Shown in pieces: positions 15,507 through 23,523 of a DNA stretch of 37,765 bases. The notes beneath the pieces are model-generated. The model was given only the letters and a program-made list of their open reading frames with translations. It was not told where the DNA came from and made no database searches. Positions within the stretch are counted from its first letter, which is position 1, and every line of letters starts with the position of its first letter. The stretch lies in NCBI GenBank assembly GCA_903856025.1, contig CAIOAQ010000563.1:1-37765 (forward strand). The letters run 5' to 3'. The translations under genes were made by a program, and so were the position numbers. Source of the DNA: an uncultured beta proteobacterium. GTDB lineage: Bacteria; Pseudomonadota; Gammaproteobacteria; Burkholderiales; Burkholderiaceae_C.

Positions 15507-16511
15507 ATTTGTTACTAACACGGGCACATTGACCTCGGTGATCCAGTCGTTACTGGGTGCCGTACTGGCGTTGAACACATGGGTCTCAAACGGAGGTGAG
15601 CGCTGGTCGGGCTTGAGTTTGTCCTGGGTCATGCGTTGCATGGCGAGGTACCAGGCCAGTTCCAGTGCGGAGTGGTCACCCTGTAACACCACCCGGAAGA
15701 CGCGTTGCGCCGGCATGTTGCGCACGGGCATGTCACCCACCTCCGCATCGCCTATGGGCAAGCCCATCAGGCAGACGGTGGTGCGCAACTTGATGTTGGT
15801 TCGCGTGTAGAGCGCCAGAGGTGCGCCAACAGGCGAAATACCCAGCACGGCAAGCTGGCTGTGCAACCCTGAAAAACATTCTTGCATGGCCGCGGGCAGC
15901 CCTTTGATGGTGCCCTGATACGTTTGGTAGACATACCTGCAAGCAGGCGCTTCCTGCAGTCCAAGCACTGAGAGCTGGTAGCGCGGCGCGTCGGTTGGCT
16001 CCAGCAAGCTGGCCAGCCGATCGAGCCCGTATCTGCTGTCGAGCTCCAGTGCACCTTTGACGGTCTGCGAAAAGGCACGCATGGTGAACGCTACCCGGGC
16101 TTTTATTTGCCAGGTCACTTCTGTCATGCCCTCACGTTCGGTAAATGTCCAGCGGCTGCGGCCATGCACCACAAAGGGTTGTTTCAACTGCATGCGTTGC
16201 TCAATGCTTTTGAGCGTCGCGATGCGCACCAAGCGGATGACGCCCATGCCTGCCTTGTCGCTGTCCCAGGCACACTCGCTGCCAGGTTGGCCACTGGTGC
16301 CACTGACTGTGAGTTCGGCTCCAGGCTCGTGCGCTAGCCAGGGGTTCCACGCGCCCCATTGCTGAAAATCAACCACCTTGGCAAATACCTGCTCAATGGG
16401 CGCATGGATCACGCGGCTTTGCGTGACCCGCACGCGGCCACTGTAGCGGGCCATGTAGACCAGTACCGCCACGACGCAAAACAGTGTCACAAAAATAAGG
16501 GTTGAGGCCAT
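15504..16511 (-). CDS. Membrane-anchored SRPBCC domain fused to GyrI-like domain
   Basis: The 335-residue protein has one N-terminal hydrophobic helix (about 4-22). A SRPBCC/polyketide-cyclase-like ligand pocket follows at about 27-165 (SRVIHAPIEQVFAKVVDFQQ, with WNPW a few residues later). The C-terminal half (about 175-330, with CRYVYQTYQGTIKGLPAAM, then RTTVCLMGLPIG) resembles a GyrI-like or AraC effector-binding domain. Both folds bind small hydrophobic ligands; the function is unknown. It is alone on the minus strand between the MBL gene and the TRAP operon; the dctM terminator lies just upstream. Confidence 0.72.
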   Translation of the reverse strand: MASTLIFVTLFCVVAVLVYMARYSGRVRVTQSRVIHAPIEQVFAKVVDFQQWGAWNPWLAHEPGAELTVSGTSGQPGSECAWDSDKAGMGVIRLVRIATLKSIEQRMQLKQPFVVHGRSRWTFTEREGMTEVTWQIKARVAFTMRAFSQTVKGALELDSRYGLDRLASLLEPTDAPRYQLSVLGLQEAPACRYVYQTYQGTIKGLPAAMQECFSGLHSQLAVLGISPVGAPLALYTRTNIKLRTTVCLMGLPIGDAEVGDMPVRNMPAQRVFRVVLQGDHSALELAWYLAMQRMTQDKLKPDQRSPPFETHVFNASTAPSNDWITEVNVPVLVTN

Positions 16512-16536
16512 AAAACAGTTTCATCAGGTAGAAAAA

Positions 16537-16558
16537 AAGCCCGGCAGTTGCCGGGCTT
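16537..16558 (-). terminator. Rho-independent terminator of the dctPQM operon
   Basis: AAGCCCGGCA-GT-TGCCGGGCTT forms a perfect 10-bp stem. On the minus strand it is followed by a run of seven or eight T. It lies 27 nt after the dctM stop (16585) and 26 nt before the next gene start, so it is correctly placed to end the operon. Confidence 0.9.
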
Positions 16559-16584
16559 GAGAAGTTGAACGACAGGAGCGGAGC

Positions 16585-17868
16585 CTACAGCATGCCCATC
16601 ATTCGCGGCACCACCAGGGTCAGCCATGGCCAGTAGGTCACGATGACCAGGAACACGATCATGGTCCCCAACCACGGCAACACCGCTTTGGTCAGTTCGG
16701 TGATGCCAAGTTTGGAAATTCCCGAAGCGACGTACAGGTTCAGCCCCACCGGTGGATGGCACAGGCCGACCTCCATGTTCACGTCGATCAAAATACCAAA
16801 ATGCACCGGGTTGATGCCCAGCTGCATGGCCGCCGGAAAGAAAATCGGTGCCATGATCAGGATGATGGAAGACGGTTCCATGAAGTTGCCCGCAGCCAAC
16901 AAGATGATGTTGACGACAAACAGGAAGCCTTCCCTGCCCAGGTTCATACTCAGCATCCAGTCGGCCAGTCGGTGCGGCAGATTCTCGTTGGCCAACACAA
17001 ATGAGAACAGTGTGGCGTTGGTGATGATGTAGAGCAGCATCGCCGACATGTTGGCCGAGTCGCGCAGTACCTTGGGCACGTCCTTCATGCCCATGTCCTT
17101 GTAGACAAAGATCGAAACAAAGAACGAATACACCGCCGCCATGGCAGCCGCTTCAGTCGCCGTGAAAATGCCAGAGTAGATGCCGCCGACGATGATGACT
17201 ACCAACATCAGTCCCCAGACGCTGTTCTGGAAGAACTTCAAGCGCTCCATCCAGGTCGCCTTTTTCATGCGCGGGTAATTGTTCTTCTTGGCGATGTACC
17301 AGGTCACGCCACCCAGCATGAAGGCCAGCATGATCCCCGGCAGCAGACCAGCCACAAACAATGCGCCAATGGAGGTGTTGGTGGAAATGGCATAGATGAC
17401 TTTCGGAATGCTGGGCAGCATCAGAATGCCCAGTGAACCGGCGGTGATCATGACCCCCGCCCCAAAGGCCATCGGGTAGCCATGCGCCACCATCGCCGGC
17501 AGCACGATGGAACCGATCGCCACCACGGTCGCGACGCTGGAGCCACATACCAGTGCGAACATGGCGCAGGCCAGAATGGAGGCCAGCGCCAGACCGCCAT
17601 GGAAGTGCCCAACAATGGAGGTCGCAAAGTTGATCATGCGCCTGGCCACACCACCGTGCGTCAGGAAGTTGCCCGCCAGGATGAAGAAGGGAATCGCCAT
17701 GATTTCCCATTTTTCGATACCGGTGAACAATTTGAGCGCTACGGCTTCCATGGGCACCTGCGTCATGGTCACGATAAAGGTCAGTACCGTCAGGCCCAGC
17801 GAGATCGAAATGGGCATGCCGGTCAGCATCAGGGCGATCAGCAGCCCAAACAGGATGGAGGCATTCAT
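16585..17868 (-). CDS. dctM: TRAP transporter large permease DctM
   Basis: From ATG 17868 the product has 427 residues, the normal DctM length. It is a polytopic membrane protein with family marks ILFGLLIALMLTGMPISISL near the start, an early GIEKWEIMAIPFFILAGNFL segment, and the late VDVNMEVGLCHPPVGLNL-type motif (here IDVNMEVGLCHPPVGLNLYV). It forms the transport channel, using the sodium gradient to move carboxylates delivered by the binding protein. The start codon overlaps the dctQ stop (ATGA), showing translational coupling. The open frame reaches 17907, but the coupled ATG is the better start. It is the last gene of the operon; a strong terminator follows. Confidence 0.92.
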   Translation of the reverse strand: MNASILFGLLIALMLTGMPISISLGLTVLTFIVTMTQVPMEAVALKLFTGIEKWEIMAIPFFILAGNFLTHGGVARRMINFATSIVGHFHGGLALASILACAMFALVCGSSVATVVAIGSIVLPAMVAHGYPMAFGAGVMITAGSLGILMLPSIPKVIYAISTNTSIGALFVAGLLPGIMLAFMLGGVTWYIAKKNNYPRMKKATWMERLKFFQNSVWGLMLVVIIVGGIYSGIFTATEAAAMAAVYSFFVSIFVYKDMGMKDVPKVLRDSANMSAMLLYIITNATLFSFVLANENLPHRLADWMLSMNLGREGFLFVVNIILLAAGNFMEPSSIILIMAPIFFPAAMQLGINPVHFGILIDVNMEVGLCHPPVGLNLYVASGISKLGITELTKAVLPWLGTMIVFLVIVTYWPWLTLVVPRMMGML

Positions 17869-18569
17869 GGCTTGGTACCTCCGTCTTTGGGATGGCTTTT
17901 GGCCCATTCTTTGTCGCCTTGCCCCAGGTGGACATGCGTAATTTCCTCACCTTCGGCAAGCACTTCGCCCACGAGTGAGGCCTCGTCTTCAACGCCTTCG
18001 ACGTGGGCATGGTCATGGTGCGGCAGTTCACCTGTTTTTACAAAAGTCCAGGCGACTTGCATAAACCTGAACGACATCAGGGAAGAGCCAAGCGGAATGG
18101 CGCAATACACCATCCAGGTGGGCCATTCCAGATCGGGGGTCGTCGGCCCCTCCGGAATGTCACCCACGTCCATGCCAAAAAATTGGAGGAAAGCATGATG
18201 TGCACCGTTTTCCCACACAAAGTGTCCACCCAAATAGCCGATGCACCCCGTGAACAGGGCTCCTGCCAACAAGGCGAAGAGGACAAACTTGGCGCGTGTT
18301 TTTTCTTCCAGGCGGTTGACCACCACATCCACGCCCACGTGAATGCCGGTGCGCACACCGTAGGCGGCACCAAATTTGGCCATCCAGACAAACATGATGA
18401 TGCAAAGCTCTTGCGCCCAGCTGAAGTTGAGCGTCAACAACCAGTCTTGCAGGTAAGGAATGGGGGCGCTGGCAAGGTAGCGATGCAACACCGAAAAGAA
18501 AATCAGCAGTGTGGCACCGCCCATGAGGAAGGAGATGATCCATTCCTCTAGGTGGTCAAGAAATTTCAT
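17865..18569 (-). CDS. dctQ: TRAP transporter small permease DctQ with long acidic/His tail
   Basis: The 234-residue protein has four predicted membrane helices (about 9-30, 47-68, 92-116 and 150-175), with the family pattern of FSWAQELCIIMFVWMAKFGA and RTGIHVGVDVVVNRLEEKTR. Typical DctQ proteins are about 160-200 residues. Here the second periplasmic loop is long (GGHFVWENGAHHAFLQFFG...) and a C-terminal cytoplasmic tail of about 50 residues is added, rich in His, Asp and Glu (LPHHDHAHVEGVEDEASL). The tail might bind metal or a partner. It lies 51 nt after dctP and overlaps dctM by 4 nt. Confidence 0.9.
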   Translation of the reverse strand: MKFLDHLEEWIISFLMGGATLLIFFSVLHRYLASAPIPYLQDWLLTLNFSWAQELCIIMFVWMAKFGAAYGVRTGIHVGVDVVVNRLEEKTRAKFVLFALLAGALFTGCIGYLGGHFVWENGAHHAFLQFFGMDVGDIPEGPTTPDLEWPTWMVYCAIPLGSSLMSFRFMQVAWTFVKTGELPHHDHAHVEGVEDEASLVGEVLAEGEEITHVHLGQGDKEWAKSHPKDGGTKP

Positions 18570-18620
18570 ACGAGGTACTCAGGGGCAGTTCAGCCGTTGG
18601 GACAACAGGGCGGGCCGGGA

Positions 18621-19616
18621 TTACAGTTTTGCCGGATCGAAGTTGGTGGCTTTGTAAATTGATTCAAGCAAATCCTTGCCGACTCGATCAGCCATCTTGG
18701 CATGGGTGGGCACAAGCACCTTTTTCAGTGCCAAACGCTCTTCTTTGCTGGGTACATACACGGTGGTCTTGCCAGCTTTTTTAACACCTTCAAGCGCTTG
18801 ATCGTTGTCTTTTTGAGCCACTTGGTTGGCTAGATCAGTGGCTTCTTTCATGGCCTGCTCCAATTGGCCTCGTACATCAGCCGGCAAGCCGTCCCAGAAC
18901 TTCTTGTTGACAATCACGGCGTATCCCAGATAGCCATGGTTGGTCAGGGTGAGGAACTTTTGCACTTCATTCATCTTCTGGCTGTAGAAGTTGGAGATCG
19001 GGTTTTCAGTGCCGTCGACCACCCCAGTTTGCAGGGCTTGATAGACCTCAGAAAAAGCCATCACCTGCGGAATGCCACCCAACGCACGAATTTGTTCTTC
19101 GAGTACCTTGGAAGATTGGATGCGGAATTTTTTACCCTTGAAATCAGCGGGCACTTTCAGTGGGGTGTTGGCAGAGAAAGCTTTGAAGCCGTTGTCCCAG
19201 AATGCCAGTCCCTTGACGCCCTTGGGCTCGAGCTTGGCCAACAAACTGGCACCAATCGGACCTTGCGTGATTTTGTGCAGATCCGCCCTGTCGTCAAAAA
19301 TGAAGGGGAAGTCAAACACTTCAAATTCTTTCACCCCCAAAGGGCCAAACTTGGCAAGCGAGGGGGCCAGCATCTGCACGGCACCCATCTGCAATGCTTC
19401 CATCTCTTCCTTGTCTTTGTAGAGTTGGCTGTTCGGGTACACATCCACCTTGACTTTGCCCTTGGTCAGTTCGGCTGCCCGTTTGGCAAAAAATTCTGAG
19501 GCCTGCCCTTTGGGTGTGTCGGTCGCAACCACATGGCTGAACTTGATCACGATTTGTGCTTGGGCGCTCAATCCAAAGGCCAACAGTGCTGCGGCAAGGA
19601 TGGTTTTCAGTTTCAT
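18621..19616 (-). CDS. dctP: TRAP transporter substrate-binding protein DctP (transport partner)
   Basis: The 331-residue protein has a clear signal peptide (MKLKTILAAALLAFGLSAQA, cleavage after residue 20). The mature DctP fold has KFSHVVATDTPKGQASEFFA, FDFPFIF, the ligand-contacting Arg165 in KKFRIQSSKVL, and ALQTGVVDGTENPISNF. The arginine conventionally clamps the substrate carboxylate. Substrate is likely a C4-dicarboxylate or another organic acid. TGGAGA lies 5 nt before ATG 19616. It is first in dctP-dctQ-dctM. The 33-bp repeat shared with the dctP2 upstream region lies 65 nt before its start. Confidence 0.92.
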   Translation of the reverse strand: MKLKTILAAALLAFGLSAQAQIVIKFSHVVATDTPKGQASEFFAKRAAELTKGKVKVDVYPNSQLYKDKEEMEALQMGAVQMLAPSLAKFGPLGVKEFEVFDFPFIFDDRADLHKITQGPIGASLLAKLEPKGVKGLAFWDNGFKAFSANTPLKVPADFKGKKFRIQSSKVLEEQIRALGGIPQVMAFSEVYQALQTGVVDGTENPISNFYSQKMNEVQKFLTLTNHGYLGYAVIVNKKFWDGLPADVRGQLEQAMKEATDLANQVAQKDNDQALEGVKKAGKTTVYVPSKEERLALKKVLVPTHAKMADRVGKDLLESIYKATNFDPAKL

Positions 19617-19680
19617 GTTTGTCTCCAGTTATTGATTTAAACGACGCGAGGCGAGATTAGCTATAAATTTGCATTGGGGT

Positions 19681-19713
19681 AACTGTGGTGTTCAACAGCT
19701 AGGGTTAACCCGA
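19681..19713 (-). repeat. 33-bp shared upstream element, copy A (before dctP)
   Basis: It matches the element at 22389-22421 at 32 of 33 positions and is in the same orientation. It includes the perfect palindrome GGGTTAACCC and the string GTTCAACAGCTAG. It starts 65 nt upstream of dctP and overlaps the last codons and TAA stop of the chemotaxis gene. Its position fits an activator site for dctPQM, but a recombination footprint is possible. Confidence 0.8.
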
Positions 19714-21291
19714 ATTTGTGGTGCTGTTAAGTTGAAATCGATGCACCAAGCCGCTGAGGTGGTCTGACTGTTGTCGCAACGAGGCCGCGGCTGCAGCAGA
19801 CTCTTCGGCCAAGGCCGCGTTTTGATGGGCCACTACGTCAAGCTGTCCGACCAATTGATTGGCTTGTTCAATGTGTGCGAGTTGCTGCGCGGCCTCGCCT
19901 GTGATGGTGATCACCATGTCGCTGACGCGCCGTACCGAGGCAGTGACCTCATGGGTGGTGCGTCCGGCTCGGTCCACTTGTGCGGTGCCCGAGACCACTT
20001 TCTCCAGTGATGCTTCAATCAGGGCCTTGATTTCTTTGGCCGCACCCGCGCTGCGCCCGGCCAGCGACCGAACTTCGCTGGCCACCACAGCAAAACCACG
20101 TCCCTGCTCACCCGCGCGAGCGGCCTCGACAGCGGCATTGAGCGCCAGGATATTGGTCTGGAATGCGATGCCGTCAATGATGGCAATGATGTCAGCAATC
20201 TTGTGTGATGCGGTGTCAATTTCTCCCATGGTGGCGACGACCTGGGCCATTTCTGCACCGCTGCGGGTAGCCACCTCACTGGCCTGCGTGGAGAGTGAAT
20301 GTGCCGATCTGGACGCCGCTGTGGTTTCGTTGACCGAGGTGCTCAACTGTTCAATGGCCCCCATGGCGGTTTGTAGCGTGTTGGCCGCTTCTTCTGTGCG
20401 GTTGCTCAAGTCCATGCTGCCCTGTGCGATTTCGCCGCTGGAGTTGTTGACATCTTCCGAGGCGGTGCCCACACCCGTGGCGAGTTGGTGCAGATTGACT
20501 CGCATGGTTTCTAGCGCCACAAGCAGGTCACCGATCTCGTCTTGTCGGCTGGTATCTACAGGTTGGGATAGATCGTGTTTGGCCATGCGTTCAGTTGCAG
20601 CCACGGCCGTGTGAATGGCTTTGCGGGTGTCACGCACCAACCACACCGCGATCAGGCTGCCCGTCACCAACACCAGCAATGCCCCGGCGATCATTGCCTG
20701 GCGGGCGGTTTGAGCGTTGACAGTGGCCTGGGCGGAATGCGTTGCATTGGCTTCGTCATGCCAGTCGCTCAGCTGGTTCACGGCCTTGCTCCACGTGTTT
20801 TGTCGCTGGCTCCAGACGGCCGTGTTGTCGCGGTACTCGTTTCGTACCTCAAAGGCTTGTGCGGCTGCCCCACGGCCTTCGGCCCGTTTGTCGCCGATGC
20901 CTTGCAACTCAGCCGCGGCCGTCGATGCCTTTTGAACTTCCTGGAACAGGGCCTGGACATTCTGATCGTTGGGCAGCATGGTTTTCACCTTGGCCTGGGC
21001 AGCCTCATAAGCGGTCATGACGGTGCGTATACGCGTCAAAACCACAGGGCCACCCGCCAAGTCCGTACTGCCAAGATCGCCCATATCCTGCACATACGCC
21101 GCAAGCTGGCGTTTCATGACATTGAGGGTTTCCGCGCGCGCAGCGTTGTGCACGGTAATGACTTCTAATGCAGAAGTTAACGTGTGCATCTGTATCAGCG
21201 ACATGGCGGTGCCGCCCAGCATCATGGCTAAAAGTGTGCCAAAGCCAAGGGTCAAACGTGCGGCCAAGCTCAATTGAGAAATCAGTTTCAT
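19705..21291 (-). CDS. Methyl-accepting chemotaxis protein
   Basis: The 528-residue protein has a first membrane helix at about 11-33, a periplasmic helical ligand or partner domain (about 34-198), a second helix at about 199-219 and a HAMP domain (about 218-270). The cytoplasmic signalling rod has the conserved tip [18 protein letters not shown] and the [18 protein letters not shown] stretch. No NWETF-type receptor tail for CheR/CheB is present at the C-terminus (ends [12 protein letters not shown]). It follows dctP2 by 57 nt on the same strand with an AAGGA 9 nt before its ATG. The pairing suggests that DctP2 delivers the ligand signal to this receptor's periplasmic domain, as binding-protein-dependent receptors do. 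Confidence 0.92.
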   Translation of the reverse strand: MKLISQLSLAARLTLGFGTLLAMMLGGTAMSLIQMHTLTSALEVITVHNAARAETLNVMKRQLAAYVQDMGDLGSTDLAGGPVVLTRIRTVMTAYEAAQAKVKTMLPNDQNVQALFQEVQKASTAAAELQGIGDKRAEGRGAAAQAFEVRNEYRDNTAVWSQRQNTWSKAVNQLSDWHDEANATHSAQATVNAQTARQAMIAGALLVLVTGSLIAVWLVRDTRKAIHTAVAATERMAKHDLSQPVDTSRQDEIGDLLVALETMRVNLHQLATGVGTASEDVNNSSGEIAQGSMDLSNRTEEAANTLQTAMGAIEQLSTSVNETTAASRSAHSLSTQASEVATRSGAEMAQVVATMGEIDTASHKIADIIAIIDGIAFQTNILALNAAVEAARAGEQGRGFAVVASEVRSLAGRSAGAAKEIKALIEASLEKVVSGTAQVDRAGRTTHEVTASVRRVSDMVITITGEAAQQLAHIEQANQLVGQLDVVAHQNAALAEESAAAAASLRQQSDHLSGLVHRFQLNSTTNSG

Positions 21292-21348
21292 TTTTTCGAA
21301 TCCTTGGAAAACAGTGAAGGCGAAGCTCAGTGCAAATGCAATGAAAAT

Positions 21349-22332
21349 TTATCGATTGGCCTGTAGTGCAGCCTGGATCAAATCTTGACCAATGTCTTGC
21401 TCAAACTTCTTCCAAACGGGTTGCATGGCGGTGCGCCAGAGTTGGAGTTGATCCGCATTCAATGGCAGCACATGGACGTGTTTCTGTGCCATCACATGAC
21501 TGCGAAATGTGGCTTCTTCGTCATGTGCAACCTGGTTACCAAAGCGGATCGATTCCGCCATCGCTTCAGACAAACCCTTTTGTATATCGGGTGGCAGGGC
21601 ATTCCACCACTTCGCGTTGCCGATCACCATGTAAGCCAGTACCCCATGGTTGCTGTCCATGATGTAGGGCTGCACTTCATGAAAGTGCTGGCTGTAAATG
21701 TTGGACCATGGATTCTCCGCGCCATCAACCAGGCGGGTTTTCATGGCAAGGTAGGCTTCTGAAAATGGAATTTTTTTTGGCTTTGCACCAACAGCCCTGA
21801 ATTGGGCATCGAGCACGTCAGATGATTGAATCCGAAATGTCAGTCCCTTTGCATCCTGTGGGCGATACAGCGGTGTGTTGGCCGAGAGCTGTTTCATGCC
21901 GTTTTGCAAATAGCCGAACCCGTAGATGCCCTTGGTGGACAGGGAAGTTAGCAAACTCTGCCCATGCGGGCTGGCCTGGAACCTCTCAACCGCCGCCATG
22001 TTGTCAAACAAAAAAGGCAGGTCAAAAATTTGCAACTGGTGCGTGTATTGGTCAAATTTGGAAAGTGAGGGCGCGATGATTTGAACGTCACCCAGCAGCA
22101 GTGCCTGCATTTCCTTGTCATCGCCAAAAAGCTGGCTGTTGGGAAATACTTGTATCTGCACCTTGCCGGCTAGTTTTTTTTCAGCTAATTCTTTGAATTT
22201 GATAGCCGCCTGCCCTTTTGGAGTGACATCGGCCACCACGTGGCTGTATTTGATAATGATGGGCATCGCCCGCACGTCAATATGCAGCCCCAGGCCCAGC
22301 AATAGGAATGGCACCATCAAGGCGAATTTCAT
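21349..22332 (-). CDS. DctP-type binding protein 2, paired with the chemotaxis receptor
   Basis: The 327-residue protein has a short export signal (MKFALMVPFLLLGLGLHIDV, cleavage near RAMP). The DctP fold follows: IKYSHVVADVTPKGQAA, FDLPFLFDN, Arg167 in LTFRIQSSDVL, then AMKTRLVDGAENPWSNIYSQ. The carboxylate arginine is kept, so it should bind an organic acid. It has no dctQ or dctM beside it. The next gene downstream is a chemotaxis receptor, so its role is more likely sensing than transport. Compared with dctP and dctP3, it has a distinct loop near residue 200 (TRLVDGAENPW in place of TGVVDGTENP). The shared 33-bp element is 57 nt upstream of its start. Confidence 0.87.
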   Translation of the reverse strand: MKFALMVPFLLLGLGLHIDVRAMPIIIKYSHVVADVTPKGQAAIKFKELAEKKLAGKVQIQVFPNSQLFGDDKEMQALLLGDVQIIAPSLSKFDQYTHQLQIFDLPFLFDNMAAVERFQASPHGQSLLTSLSTKGIYGFGYLQNGMKQLSANTPLYRPQDAKGLTFRIQSSDVLDAQFRAVGAKPKKIPFSEAYLAMKTRLVDGAENPWSNIYSQHFHEVQPYIMDSNHGVLAYMVIGNAKWWNALPPDIQKGLSEAMAESIRFGNQVAHDEEATFRSHVMAQKHVHVLPLNADQLQLWRTAMQPVWKKFEQDIGQDLIQAALQANR

Positions 22333-22388
22333 TTATTTCCCGATAAGAAGCATGGGTTGCAAGCCTATCGGTAGCAAAGATTTCAAGC

Positions 22389-22421
22389 AACTGTGGTCTT
22401 CAACAGCTAGGGTTAACCCGA
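22389..22421 (-). repeat. 33-bp shared upstream element, copy B (before dctP2)
   Basis: It is 32/33 identical to 19681-19713; the one difference is C for G at the tenth base. It starts 57 nt upstream of dctP2 and overlaps the TAA stop of dctP3. Since the two upstream genes (a chemotaxis protein and a binding protein) are unrelated at their 3' ends, shared coding ancestry does not explain the match. Confidence 0.8.
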
Positions 22422-23477
22422 TCCCTGATGCAAAGCGGCTTGTAAAGCGTTGATCCAATCCTGCCCAATGCGGCTCGCCAACTGTTGGTAAACCGGCTGG
22501 ACTGCCTGACGCATGTGGGCGCGTTGGCTGTCATGAAGGGCATGGATGCGCGTCGTGCCCAGTTGGCGCAGCAAGCCTAGCGCCCGGTCGTTTTGCGCAT
22601 CAGCAATCTGGTTGGCAAATGTCAGGGCTTCCTGCAGCGCCTGGTTGATGATTTCGCGGTCAGGGTTGTTCAGGCTTTGCCACAAGTGCTGGTTGGTGAC
22701 CACCGCGTAGCCCAGGTAGCCGTGGTCGGTCAGGCTCAAATCGCTTTGCACCTCGTGCATCTCCTGTGTCCAGAAATTGGACACCGGGTTTTCGGTACCA
22801 TCGACCACGCCTGTGGCCAGGGCCTGGCGGGTTTCACTGAAAGCCAGTGTCACGGGGCGTGCGCCCAACGCGCGCATTTGTGCCGCAATCACGCGTGAGG
22901 CCTGTACCCGCATGCGCAAGCCGACAAAATCTATGGGCTCCAGCAACGGTCGATTGGCACTCATTTGCTTGAAGCCATTGTCAAAAAACCCCAGCCCCAC
23001 CAGCCCTTGACGCTGCAAGCCCGTCAGCAGCTTGTTGCCCAAGTTTCCTTGTGTGACGCGCCTGACCGCGTTCAGGTTTTCAAACAAAAAAGGCAAATCA
23101 AAAAGCTCAAATTCAGGAAGTCCGATGCGACCGAACTTGGACAGTGAGGGTGCGACCAAGTCCACTGCGCCGAGCTGTAAGGCTTGCATCTCGTCGAGGT
23201 CGCCATACAACTGTGCATTCGGATAAACCTGCACGGCGATGCGTCCGCCAGTGCGTTGCTCCACCAGCACCTTGAAGCGGTTGGCTGCCAGCCCCTTTGG
23301 TGTTTCTTCGGCCACCACATGCGAAAAACGCAACGTGATCTCAGGACGGGTCGTGGCCATCCCGAGGTGCGGCAAGGTTGCCACGCTTGCGGCGGCAGTA
23401 AGCAATGCGCGTCTGCCCAAGCCTGTCGCTTTGGCGGACTCGGTGGAAAGGTGGGTGGGTAGGCAAATCACGGGCAT
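22413..23477 (-). CDS. DctP-type binding protein 3, divergent from the sensor kinase
   Basis: The 354-residue protein carries a long N-terminal extension ending in GLGRRALLTAAASVATLP, a twin-arginine-like signal (Arg22-Arg23). The mature DctP fold has LRFSHVVAEETPKGLAANR, FDLPFLFEN, Arg190 in LRMRVQASRVI, and ALATGVVDGTENPVSNFWTQ. It has no permease gene beside it. It is divergent from the dctS-like kinase; start codons are only 46 bp apart, so promoters must overlap. In Rhodobacter capsulatus and other bacteria, DctP-type proteins and DctS kinases work together; by analogy this copy may be the periplasmic ligand sensor for the kinase. Export by Tat rather than Sec is a prediction only. No good ribosome site is visible at 23477. 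Confidence 0.85.
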   Translation of the reverse strand: MPVICLPTHLSTESAKATGLGRRALLTAAASVATLPHLGMATTRPEITLRFSHVVAEETPKGLAANRFKVLVEQRTGGRIAVQVYPNAQLYGDLDEMQALQLGAVDLVAPSLSKFGRIGLPEFELFDLPFLFENLNAVRRVTQGNLGNKLLTGLQRQGLVGLGFFDNGFKQMSANRPLLEPIDFVGLRMRVQASRVIAAQMRALGARPVTLAFSETRQALATGVVDGTENPVSNFWTQEMHEVQSDLSLTDHGYLGYAVVTNQHLWQSLNNPDREIINQALQEALTFANQIADAQNDRALGLLRQLGTTRIHALHDSQRAHMRQAVQPVYQQLASRIGQDWINALQAALHQGSG

Positions 23478-23523
23478 GAGATTACATCAATTGGCTATCA
23501 TGCGAGGACTCCTTTGCCAGACC

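Noticed and set aside
19681-22421. The 33-bp repeats as transposon inverted termini
   Set aside because: They are direct, not inverted, and there is no transposase between them.
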